DNA of 34,867 nt, taken from positions 1 through 34,867 of the forward strand of contig CAMYJY010000009.1 in NCBI GenBank assembly GCA_947258835.1, read 5' to 3'. A program made the position numbers and the translations under genes. The notes below the pieces were generated by a model, which saw nothing but the letters and a program-made list of their open reading frames with translations, did no database searches and was not told where the DNA came from. Each line of letters begins with the position of its first letter. The stretch's first letter is position 1. Positions 14,257 through 21,737 of this stretch are shown here, piece after piece. This DNA is from an uncultured Pirellulales bacterium. GTDB lineage: Bacteria > Planctomycetota > Planctomycetia > Pirellulales > Lacipirellulaceae.

Positions 14257-16158
14257 TCACTCGCCCTGGGACAATGCCTCGTAATCCGCCACCGTGGCTC
14301 CACTGAGGCAGGCGTCAATGATCTGCTGACCCAGGGGATCCAAATCGTCTTCCCGGAACTTGTTGATTTGTTTGTGGAAAAATTCTGCAAGAATTTCCGC
14401 GCCGCGATCATAACCCTCCGAACCCACTTCCGGTTGGGAATCGACCTGCAAAAACCAGTGTCCAATCGTCTGACCTTCGATCTGAATCGTGTTGGGCGAC
14501 TTGCCGAGCAGGGAACACCGCGAGTCGACAAGTTTGCCTGGCGCGAACGGACTGGCACCGCGACGGGAAAGGTACTCCCGAGCAATCCACTGCGGCGCGA
14601 ATCCGGTTTCCCAGCAACCGACGTGCTGGTTGGGCACCAAAATAAACATGGTATCCGGAATGCTTAATATCTGCCGCAGCAAGATGTTCGCCTGGTCCAC
14701 GCGGCGTCCCGTCGCAAAGGGCCAGTACGAACCAACACCTTCGCTGCTCATGCCCTCCGTGGACACGATGGATGGGTTGCCATGACCGCGCGGCGCGACC
14801 AGCCGCCACAACCATGCCAATGCTGGCGGCAAGACATGAAAGACGCCCAGAATGCCATAGGTCGGGTGTTCCTGCGTGCAGGGGGGACAACGCACTCCAA
14901 AACTTCGAATGTCGACAGTCACCGGCTTGCTCACGATGCCTGGATAACTTTCGCGAGGAAAAACGAGTCGTGGGTTGGGACACGGTTCGCCCGGTGTGTC
15001 CTCGATATGCTCCCAAATCAGCGCGGTGGAATCGGGTTTGGCATCAATATTTAAAAACAGCAAGGGGTTTTCCGGGTGAATCGTCAGCCGCTCCAAATGG
15101 GGATCCTTCCCATAACCCGTGATATGGTTGACTCGCAAGAACCAAGCCTGCTCCGCGTCGGTCAAGGTGAGCTTTTTGAGGCGCGATTCGTGGTCTTGGA
15201 AATCGGGATGGCACAGCGCCATATCGTCGGTCACGGGCCGCAATTCACAACCGCGCGGGAGCACCAGGTAGCGCTGCTCGCCCGTGACGAGATTCCCTCC
15301 CAGCCGCAGCTGCCCATCCGGCTCGCGGTGCATCTGTTCCAGCATCTCACTCTTACCGCCCCCGGAGGCGCCTTCGTGCATGATGGTCACCGTGTTGTCG
15401 TAGGGCGTGATGACCTGCACGGTGGAGCAGTGGGCCGTGGTCCAGTCTTGCTTTTCACCCAGCGTCAGCAACATGCCGTAGACGCCTTTCTTCGCCGAAG
15501 GCCCCGGATACAAATTATAGCTGTACAGCTCGTGCAATTCGTCGCGACGATTGTGCACGACAACTTGTTTGCCGTCGAAATGCGTGTGGCGAAAAGGCGG
15601 TGCAATGTAGATGATTGCGGAGTGGCGGTAGTCTTCACCCTTGGCTTGGATTTCTTCCAAGGGGATGATGCCTTGCAACATCGCCAGGCCCATCGCAAAA
15701 AACGCCGCGTTGGCCGGACAAATGGCCATCACGGGCATCCCCTTGCCAATTCTCCCGGCGTTGAAAAAAAAGCAAGCAATGTCTTGGCCTTTCAACCAAG
15801 TAAATGTCTCCTGGCGCAACGGTTCAAAATCGCGTCCAAACCGTTTCTGGAACGTTTGTTTGTCGGTCGCCTTTTCGTCCGCGATCACCATGCAGTCCGG
15901 ATCGCGACGTCGCATGTACGGATCGATATAATTGGCACTGATGCCATTTTTCACGCGGCACACGCGGGCCTCCTCGTGAAATGTTCCCTCCACATCGTAA
16001 CCCACCGTGTAATACCCGTCCTCATCCACACTCTCCGCGGGAACCGCCGCCTCGACCAGCTCCGCCACGCTACCGAAATAACGCACCGATTTGGCCTCCG
16101 CCAAGACCGCTTCGGCATATCGGGAAATAGATAATTTGGGCATTTGGGCGGCATTCAT
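14257..16158 (-). CDS. DUF4914-like protein with PEPCK-type P-loop
   Basis: 633 residues. The start is ATG 16158, preceded by AAGAAAG about 8 nt upstream; the frame extends 27 codons further but without a better signal. The clearest motif is a phosphate-binding loop TIMHEGASGGGKSEMLEQMH near residues 260-275, of the G-x-S-G-x-G-K-S type seen in ATP-dependent PEP carboxykinase. Other well-ordered blocks are YIDPYMRRRDPDCMVIADEK, FRHTHFDGKQVVVHNRRDEL, SYNLYPGPSAKKGVYGMLL, STEGMSSEGVGSYWPFATGR and QHVGCWETGFAPQWIAREYL. From memory these match the uncharacterised DUF4914 family, related in fold to PEPCK/HPr-kinase-type P-loops. No signal peptide, so cytoplasmic. The substrate and reaction are unknown, and classical PEPCK oxaloacetate-binding signatures were not found. 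Confidence 0.75.
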   Translation of the reverse strand: MNAAQMPKLSISRYAEAVLAEAKSVRYFGSVAELVEAAVPAESVDEDGYYTVGYDVEGTFHEEARVCRVKNGISANYIDPYMRRRDPDCMVIADEKATDKQTFQKRFGRDFEPLRQETFTWLKGQDIACFFFNAGRIGKGMPVMAICPANAAFFAMGLAMLQGIIPLEEIQAKGEDYRHSAIIYIAPPFRHTHFDGKQVVVHNRRDELHELYSYNLYPGPSAKKGVYGMLLTLGEKQDWTTAHCSTVQVITPYDNTVTIMHEGASGGGKSEMLEQMHREPDGQLRLGGNLVTGEQRYLVLPRGCELRPVTDDMALCHPDFQDHESRLKKLTLTDAEQAWFLRVNHITGYGKDPHLERLTIHPENPLLFLNIDAKPDSTALIWEHIEDTPGEPCPNPRLVFPRESYPGIVSKPVTVDIRSFGVRCPPCTQEHPTYGILGVFHVLPPALAWLWRLVAPRGHGNPSIVSTEGMSSEGVGSYWPFATGRRVDQANILLRQILSIPDTMFILVPNQHVGCWETGFAPQWIAREYLSRRGASPFAPGKLVDSRCSLLGKSPNTIQIEGQTIGHWFLQVDSQPEVGSEGYDRGAEILAEFFHKQINKFREDDLDPLGQQIIDACLSGATVADYEALSQGE

Positions 16159-16260
16159 GGATCGTCTTTCTTCACAGGTGAGGAACTTCGGTGCAGGTCT
16201 GGAGGCCGCCAGTCGCCCCCATGGGGGCTCTGCAGTCAACCGCTGCCAACAGAAAAAACA

Positions 16261-16290
16261 TGATCTGATCTATTGTGATCTGATCTATTG
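16261..16290. repeat. 15-bp tandem duplication upstream of the DUF4914-like gene
   Basis: TGATCTGATCTATTG occurs twice in succession. It lies about 100 nt upstream of ATG 16158, in the 221-bp gap between two minus-strand genes, where a promoter or operator would be expected. Confidence 0.85.
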
Positions 16291-16379
16291 TGAGCGGGAA
16301 TCTACAACTCCGCAAGCGGCACAAATCGGCGCAGCCACAGCGCTATCCGTAAGTCGTTTGATTGCAGAGGATTTCGGCT

Positions 16380-17336
16380 CTATTTGGTGGCAATCGTGCA
16401 GGACATGCCCCCACCACGACACAACACGTCGGCCACCGGAAGCGGCAACCAATCGAGCACGGGCTCGACCAGCTGCTTGACCAAACGCCCGCCACTGCCC
16501 GCGGTGTAGATGCGTTTTTTGGTCACGACCCAGGGCACGGCCACTCGGCGAAAACCGGCCTGCCGCAGCAAGCGCGTGACTTCAGCCAAGCGGTACTCTT
16601 TCAGGTGCAAGCCACGTGCCTCGGTCCGCGGCGGACAAAAGTCGCCCGTGACATCCGATGGCCGCAGCAGCCAGTTCGGCGTGATCGTGATTAAAGATCC
16701 GCCCGGCAGGAGCAACGTATATATTTGATCCAGGTAGTCTGCAATTTCGTCTGGGCAAACGTGCTCAAATACGTCATTCCAGTAGACCAGGCTGGGCCGA
16801 CCTGGCAGGGCGTCGGCGCTGAGCTGCAGGAGATCCCCCAACAACAAACGGTCGGCATATTTAGCACCCAACACCTGCAGCGCTTCCTCACGCATAGCAG
16901 CCGAAACTTCCAAGCCACTTACCGAAAAGCCCCGCTGGTCGACCTTTTCCAGCATCATCCCGCTGCCGTAGCCAATCTCGAACAGCCGTGGCTGACCCAG
17001 GCCTCGCTGCACCTGCTGGTCGAGTAGATCGAGCACCAGCTGTACGTACCGTGGATCCAACCCCATCGCCAGGGGACCTGCGGTAGGCTGCTGGGCAACC
17101 AAGATCGAACACACTGTATCGTAGGCCTGGCCGATCACCTGGGACCGCTCACAGGACCTCGGAGCCGTGGCCTGAATTGCCCGGGCAAACGCCTGTTCCT
17201 GCTGCCACTGCAAGGCCTGCAGTTCAGCAACGGGCATGCCGGTGAGAACTTGGGATTGGCCATCGGCCAACAACACAATCTGTTGAGAAGGGTCGGACTG
17301 TGGGGGGTTTTCAGGTGGCAAAACGGAAGTGGGCAT
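16380..17336 (-). CDS. class I SAM-dependent methyltransferase (Methyltransf_23-like)
   Basis: 318 residues from ATG 17336. An N-terminal helical region of about 110 residues precedes the Rossmann methyltransferase core. Core motifs are RLFEIGYGSGMMLEKV (motif I, SAM binding, about 117-132), SGLEVSAAMREEALQVLG, VYWNDVFEHV (motif IV region) and YTLLLPGGSLITITPNWLLR. This arrangement is typical of small-molecule or sugar/lipid methyltransferases with a DxxEHV-type motif. The C-terminus (RIYTAGSGGRLVKQLVEPVL) is basic-hydrophobic. The substrate is unknown. It lies upstream of the DUF4914-like gene on the same strand with a 221-nt gap, so an operon is uncertain. Confidence 0.8.
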   Translation of the reverse strand: MPTSVLPPENPPQSDPSQQIVLLADGQSQVLTGMPVAELQALQWQQEQAFARAIQATAPRSCERSQVIGQAYDTVCSILVAQQPTAGPLAMGLDPRYVQLVLDLLDQQVQRGLGQPRLFEIGYGSGMMLEKVDQRGFSVSGLEVSAAMREEALQVLGAKYADRLLLGDLLQLSADALPGRPSLVYWNDVFEHVCPDEIADYLDQIYTLLLPGGSLITITPNWLLRPSDVTGDFCPPRTEARGLHLKEYRLAEVTRLLRQAGFRRVAVPWVVTKKRIYTAGSGGRLVKQLVEPVLDWLPLPVADVLCRGGGMSCTIATK

Positions 17337-17660
17337 GAAACGCAGTTCTCACGGCAAAGAGGAAAGAACGCCCCTCCAAGGATAGGTCAAAAATCCGTGC
17401 AATGGACTGCTAAAGCGGCCTCCAAAGCAGCTTCCCAAAATCGCCCCCGCGCACACCGAGGGAAGCCCAGCGGTGCGGAGACACCTCCATGCATTTTCGA
17501 AATTTGCTGTCGTGGCCTTGGCAGAAGCTGCGGGTTGTTGCGACTGCACCTGTTTTTCCGGCCCTCGTACCTCTGATTCACACCCAGGGCCAATTCAATC
17601 GCATGCGTGCCCGGCACGAGCTCATGAAAGGGATACCTGTTTTCACTTTGAGTAAAACAC
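17337..17660. other. 324-bp intergenic stretch without a supported gene
   Basis: A minus-strand frame (17387-17722) spans it and overlaps the antiporter end. It shows no recognisable domain beyond a short tract (FHELVPGTHAIELALGVN) and no good start. No repeat family found elsewhere in the window is obvious here. Promoter sequences for the methyltransferase gene would lie at its left end. Confidence 0.5.
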
Positions 17661-19280
17661 CTACTCCACAAGATGGGCGGCCAAGATGCGGTTGAGTGCT
17701 TGGCCGGCTTCGGCCTCTTCACTCACAACCTCGTTGGCGCCCAGTCTTTTTAGTGGCGCCATGTTCGTATGGTAGCGACACCGCACCAGTAGCAAACCGC
17801 GACTATTCAGCTCCCGCACGCTGCCGGCAATCCGCAAGGCGGTGCTGTCATCAGAAACGCACACGATGATCAGCGCTGCGTTCCCCACGCGCGCATGCTC
17901 CAGAATGTCCAACTGCGTGGCATCGCCAGAAATGGTGCGAAATCCTTGCTGTGAAAAGGCATGCAAATTCACCGGACTGAAATCAATGATGCAGACATCG
18001 TACCCGGCGATTTCCAGCCGGGAGGCCACTTGGCGACCTGTCGGCCCGGCCCCCACGATCACCGCTTGCCCCTCTCCCCCCACGAGCTCACCGCGCGCGG
18101 ACACGGTATCCTGGAGCTCGGCATGGGCTTGGGCCCACTGCAAGCCCGTCTTGATTAGCCAGGGCGTCAACACGAGTGATGCCAAAGAAATCGATACGAA
18201 ACGCTGGTACTGCAACTCACTGAGGAGCCCCGCTTCCCAACCCAGCAACACCAAAACAAAGGCAAACTCTCCAATGTGTGCCAGCCCCAACCCCAACCCA
18301 CCTGCCTGGGGCCACCGCAGACCGGTCAGCCGTAGTGCCAGCAGCGCCGCCACGGCCTTCAGGACAACAATCCCCAGCAACCCGCTGCCAAAAACGAGCG
18401 GCTCCTGCCAGAGGAGGGCGGGATTGGCGATCAAACCTAAACTGACAAAGAAGATGGCGGCAAACGATTCCCGAAAAGGGAAGATCAAGGCATCCACTTG
18501 GTCCGTCCAACGGTTGCCACTAAACACCAAACCCGCCGTAAAAGCACCAATGGCCGGTGGCAAGCCCACCGTGTAGGCCGCCAGTGTCGTACCGCCCAGC
18601 ACGACCAGGGTGAACAGGACAATCAGTTCGGGGCTACGATAAGCCGCCAGCAGGGGAATGGCCCACCGGGCAATCAATCTCCGCAGAAAGACCACCGACC
18701 CAATGAACAACACCGAGGTCATCGCCAACAGCATGTAGTCGGTAAGTCCTGCCGTTTCACCCGCACCGGTAAGCAGCGGGACAACCAACAGCAAGGGAAT
18801 CAGCGCTGCGTCTTGAAACAGCAGAACGCCAATAGCGCGTCGCCCCAGCGGCCCCCCCAGCTGGCCCCACTCGGACAAAGCCTTGAAGACCAAGACTGTG
18901 GAACTGAACGAGCAGGCGGCGGCCAGCAGGAGAGCCACCTGCCAGTCGACACCCGTTGCCAACAACACCACCGCCACCGGCACGGCAACCAGCAGCATCT
19001 GCGCGCCGCCACCCAGGAAAAAATTGCGTCCCAATCCCCACAACTCTTCCAGCGAGAATTCCAATCCGATCGAGAACAACAACAGAAACACACCCGCCTC
19101 GGCGATGTGTTCAATCTCATGATGTTGACTGTGAATCAGCCCCAGCCCCGCCTCTCCAATCACCGCACCAATGATGAGATAGCCGATCAATACCGAGGCG
19201 CCCACGCGTCGACTGATCAGGCCGGCAACGAGGCCAGCACAGAGAATCGTCAGAACATCATAGATGATGGTGGTGAGCAT
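17661..19280 (-). CDS. KefB/CPA2-type cation:proton antiporter with TrkA-N domain
   Basis: 539 residues. The N-terminal ~380 residues form a Na+/H+ exchanger-type membrane domain with about 12 hydrophobic segments. They include FLLLFSIGLEFSLEELWGLG, CSFSSTVLVFKALSEWG and IGVLLFQDAALIPLLLVVPL, the FQD motif typical of KefB/KefC/GerN relatives. The C-terminal ~130 residues form a TrkA-N (RCK) Rossmann domain starting QAVIVGAGPTGRQVASRLEI, with the acidic end of beta-2 at CIIDFSP, then GDATQLDILEHA. It would exchange K+ or Na+ for H+ at the inner membrane, gated by nucleotide binding. The TrkA-C domain is absent, as in KefB. The ion specificity cannot be told from sequence. Confidence 0.9.
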   Translation of the reverse strand: MLTTIIYDVLTILCAGLVAGLISRRVGASVLIGYLIIGAVIGEAGLGLIHSQHHEIEHIAEAGVFLLLFSIGLEFSLEELWGLGRNFFLGGGAQMLLVAVPVAVVLLATGVDWQVALLLAAACSFSSTVLVFKALSEWGQLGGPLGRRAIGVLLFQDAALIPLLLVVPLLTGAGETAGLTDYMLLAMTSVLFIGSVVFLRRLIARWAIPLLAAYRSPELIVLFTLVVLGGTTLAAYTVGLPPAIGAFTAGLVFSGNRWTDQVDALIFPFRESFAAIFFVSLGLIANPALLWQEPLVFGSGLLGIVVLKAVAALLALRLTGLRWPQAGGLGLGLAHIGEFAFVLVLLGWEAGLLSELQYQRFVSISLASLVLTPWLIKTGLQWAQAHAELQDTVSARGELVGGEGQAVIVGAGPTGRQVASRLEIAGYDVCIIDFSPVNLHAFSQQGFRTISGDATQLDILEHARVGNAALIIVCVSDDSTALRIAGSVRELNSRGLLLVRCRYHTNMAPLKRLGANEVVSEEAEAGQALNRILAAHLVE

Positions 19281-19406
19281 CAGCCGCCGCGTGGCAAAGA
19301 AGCACTATGGATGTCTGCGCGGCCAAGGAACCCACCGCTAGCATTTCGCTCGCTAAATACCGGGCTTCCGCTGGTCGCCCTAGGCTCATTGGCAGTGCAA
19401 AAGTCA

Positions 19407-20285
19407 CTAAGAAGGTGTTGTCGTTCGCTCACTTTCCAACTCACGGGCAGCGGTCAGCGTATTCACTAGCAGCATCACTCGCGTCAGCGGGCCCACGCCA
19501 CCCGGAACGGGGGTCAGGTGTCCGGCCACTTCGCGCACACCATCAAAATCCACGTCGCCCACCAAGCCGTCCGCGGTGCGATTGATGCCCACGTCAATCA
19601 CGACGGCACCAGGCCGGACCATGTCGGCGGTTACAAACTTGGGCCGGCCAATGGCCACCACCAAAATGTCGGCCTGGCGGGTTATTGCCGGCAAGTCCGC
19701 CGTGCGGCTATGGCACAAGGTGACCGTGGCATCCAACCCCCGCTGAGCCAACATGATCGACAGCGGTTTGCCCACGATATCACTCCGTCCCACAATCACA
19801 ACGTGCTGACCGGCCAGTGCCAGGTTGTTCCGCTGCAGCAGTTGCTGCACACCGTGGGGCGTACACGGCAAATACCGGGGACGCCCCTGGACCAACAGCC
19901 CCACGTTTTCGGGATGAAATGCGTCCACGTCCTTCTGGGGGTGGATGGCGGCCAACACCCGCTCGGTATCGATCTGTGGCGGCACGGGCAGCTGGACCAA
20001 AATACCGTGGACCTGCGGGTCTTGGTTGAACTGCTTCACCAGGCCCAACAGATCTGCCTGCGATGTGTCGTCCGGCAATTCGTGCAATACGCTGGAAATA
20101 CCGACTTCACGACAGTCACGGCGCTTGTTGCGGACGTAGACTTGGCTGGCCGGATCACTGCCCACCAACACAGCCGCCAGGCTGGGTGTGACTCCCGTTT
20201 GTTCCACAAAACGGGTGACCTGCTCAGCCAATTCCTGGCGGATCTTAGCGGCCAGTGCTTTTCCGTCGAGTAACGTGGCAGACAT
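19407..20285 (-). CDS. folD: methylenetetrahydrofolate dehydrogenase / cyclohydrolase
   Basis: 292 residues, full length for FolD, the cytoplasmic NADP-dependent enzyme interconverting 5,10-methylene-THF and 10-formyl-THF. Signatures are VGSDPASQVYVRNKRRDC with the catalytic Lys, VHGILVQLPVPPQI, PQKDVDAFHPENVG, VVIVGRSDIVGKPLSIMLAQ (nucleotide binding) and HLTPVPGGVGPLTRVMLLVN. The start was set at ATG 20285 (MSATLLDGKALA). The frame stays open 41 codons further upstream, but that extension is translated repeat DNA (it reads NLVPNGIGASQQWHP) and is not FolD-like. It is downstream of pgpA on the same strand, separated by a 304-bp palindromic island, so joint transcription is doubtful. Confidence 0.97.
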   Translation of the reverse strand: MSATLLDGKALAAKIRQELAEQVTRFVEQTGVTPSLAAVLVGSDPASQVYVRNKRRDCREVGISSVLHELPDDTSQADLLGLVKQFNQDPQVHGILVQLPVPPQIDTERVLAAIHPQKDVDAFHPENVGLLVQGRPRYLPCTPHGVQQLLQRNNLALAGQHVVIVGRSDIVGKPLSIMLAQRGLDATVTLCHSRTADLPAITRQADILVVAIGRPKFVTADMVRPGAVVIDVGINRTADGLVGDVDFDGVREVAGHLTPVPGGVGPLTRVMLLVNTLTAARELESERTTTPS

Positions 20286-20334
20286 GCAGATGATCCATAC
20301 TACCTTAAAGTGAAAATTTTTCGCGATTGCACAA

Positions 20335-20584
20335 GGGTGCCACTGCTGGCTTGCCCCAATCCCGTTCGGCACAAGATTTGGGCAACCGTCTGCGTGCACC
20401 GACAGCAATTCACTCTCTTCTCAGCCTTTTCTGTGGCAGCAAATGAACCACGACGAAACAACCGTCGTGGTTCAAAATTTTCTGCTACTCGCCAACAACT
20501 TTCGTGCCGAACAGGATTGGGCTTGCCCAGCAGTGCGAAGCGGGTACCAAACATCCACTGCTGGGCGAGCCAGCAGTGGCACCC
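20335..20584. repeat. nested palindromic island between pgpA and folD
   Basis: Outer left arm (20335-20372): GGGTGCCACTGCTGGC + TTGCCCC + AATCCCGTTCGGCAC. A matching right arm starts at 20504 (GTGCCGAACAGGATTGGG, then CTTGCCCAGCAGTG) and is followed by a compact hairpin CCACTGCTGG-GCGAG-CCAGCAGTGG (20555-20579). In the centre sits a separate hairpin GAACCACGAC / GTCGTGGTTC (20445-20473). The unit families recur at 24428-24458, 30007-30045, 30073-30158 and 34417-34510. The right edge stops 5 nt before the pgpA stop codon. Confidence 0.9.
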
Positions 20585-20589
20585 GCACT

Positions 20590-21093
20590 TCACAACGCGC
20601 CGCTGAGCCAACCCAGCTGCCAAACCGAGTCCAGCCAGACCAACCCGTGCAGTGTCCCGCAGGCCAAGACCGCGGCCACCCAATCGTCGGCCATGATCCC
20701 CCAGCCACCAGGCAAACGTTCAACATGGCGAATCGGCCAAGGCTTGGTGATATCGAATACCCGAAACCCCAGCCAGCCCACCACCCAGATGGCCATATTC
20801 TTTTCACCGAACCCCAAATAGGCAATGGGTAAGGCGGCAATCTCATCCCACACAATGGCCTGCGGATCCGCACCGCCGCCCAACACACGAGCAGCCCGTG
20901 CACAGAGGGCGACTCCCCCGCAGCCCAGGACCGCCAGCACCAGCACCTGGGCCACCGTGGTCGGCAAACAACCAATGGCCCAGGCCAGCGGCAAGCCCCA
21001 CAAGCCGCCCACCGTACCGGGTGCCGGACTCACACGCCCCAGCCCAAAACCCGTCGCCAGCCACACAACCACCGCGTTCTTGAGATCCCTCAT
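20590..21093 (-). CDS. pgpA: phosphatidylglycerophosphatase A
   Basis: 167 residues, normal for PgpA, which dephosphorylates phosphatidylglycerol phosphate at the inner membrane. The family pattern is complete: GFGLGRVSPAPGTVGGLWG at the N-terminus, VWDEIAALPIAYLGF (acidic Asp-Glu pair), FRVFDITKPWPIRHVERLPG and GWGIMADDWVAAVLACG (metal-binding Asp pair). Three or four hydrophobic segments fit a small membrane enzyme. The start is ATG 21093. The stop codon sits at the edge of the palindromic island to its left. Upstream lies a 640-bp repeat-rich gap shared with the divergent sulfite reductase gene. Confidence 0.95.
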   Translation of the reverse strand: MRDLKNAVVVWLATGFGLGRVSPAPGTVGGLWGLPLAWAIGCLPTTVAQVLVLAVLGCGGVALCARAARVLGGGADPQAIVWDEIAALPIAYLGFGEKNMAIWVVGWLGFRVFDITKPWPIRHVERLPGGWGIMADDWVAAVLACGTLHGLVWLDSVWQLGWLSGAL

Positions 21094-21164
21094 GCCCGCA
21101 CATGATAGGTTCCAGGTCCCATAGCAGCAAGCCGGCGGTTACCAAGGAGAGCCCTCCCCACAAA

Positions 21165-21232
21165 TGAGCCGGTGGGCGATAGCCCCGGTTCCGTGAGACG
21201 CGCAAGAACCGGGGCTATCGCCCATCGGCTCA
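21165..21232. repeat. long palindrome, 27-bp arms
   Basis: Left arm TGAGCCGGTGGGCG + ATAGCCCCGGTTC (21165-21191) and right arm (21206-21232) pair at 26 of 27 positions around a 14-nt loop. It is too long for a terminator and has no U tract. It resembles dispersed planctomycete hairpins ending in GGCTC/GAGCC. Confidence 0.9.
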
Positions 21233-21580
21233 GGCGCGACAGACGGCGGTCCACCCCTGATATGTTGGGCCCGAACGGGGGCCTTTGGTTACCGCCAGGT
21301 GCGTTGCGGTTGGCAAGCGGCATGGTCTTTTTGGACTCTTTCCAACAGGGCTTGGTATCCCGCGGGCCGGCTTGCTGGACCACGTAGTTCGTATTCCACC
21401 ATGGCGTTCTCTGGAAAAATAAGCTACCCAATGGAATTATGGGTAAAATATGCTCCAATTTAAGAAAAATGGGGCATCTGTGGTGTGCGCCAGCCAAGCT
21501 CCTTGCCGCAAGAACTGCTCATGGAATGGAAACATGGGGTGTGCGGGAACACACGGCACCGGTTGGCAGCCACCCACCGG

Positions 21581-21657
21581 GGTCTGGCTCATTTTTTCGG
21601 CGCGACCGACTGGATTCCCAAAAATCAGCACCACCGCCGAAAAAATGTGCCTGACCC
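21581..21657. repeat. MITE/REP-like inverted pair
   Basis: GGTCTGGCTCATTTTTTCGG (from 21581) and its imperfect complement CCGAAAAAATGTGCCTGACC (to 21655) enclose about 35 bp. Ends with G/TCTGGC and GCCTGACC resemble short elements mobilised by Y1 transposases. No transposase is present nearby. Confidence 0.65.
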
Positions 21658-21737
21658 CCGCGACCCACTGACCCCCGCGACCCTGCGTCAAGTATGATAG
21701 TTGACTGGACATTGGACCTTTTTTATTGAAAGTAATG

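Larger units (their letters stand above)
21094..21737. other. divergent intergenic region with several repeats
   Basis: About 640 bp between pgpA (minus) and the sulfite reductase gene (plus). It holds a long palindrome (21165-21232), a low-scoring minus-strand frame across 21090-21497 that translates repeat DNA, a MITE-like inverted pair (21581-21657) and a tandem TGACCCCCGCGACCC repeat (21652-21684). A TATGAT at 21693-21698 is a plausible -10 box for the sulfite reductase gene, with no good -35 partner. Confidence 0.6.

Noticed and set aside
15076-16134. Long plus-strand open frame (352 codons) opposite the DUF4914-like gene
   Set aside because: It is the antisense shadow of a strongly motif-bearing minus-strand gene, with no recognisable domain of its own.
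14257-16158. Naming the gene phosphoenolpyruvate carboxykinase (pckA/pckG)
   Set aside because: Only the P-loop resembles PEPCK; the GTP-type Cys motif and other substrate signatures were not found, so a cautious DUF4914-like label is used.
17387-17722. 111-codon minus-strand frame overlapping the antiporter 3' end
   Set aside because: No domain, poor start, and overlap with a well-supported gene.
18498-19469. 323-codon plus-strand frame opposite the antiporter
   Set aside because: Gln/His/Arg-rich low-complexity translation, antisense to the conserved transmembrane domain.
21090-21497. 135-codon minus-strand frame upstream of cysI
   Set aside because: It runs through the 27-bp-arm palindrome and other repeat DNA, overlaps the pgpA start, and shows no protein family pattern.
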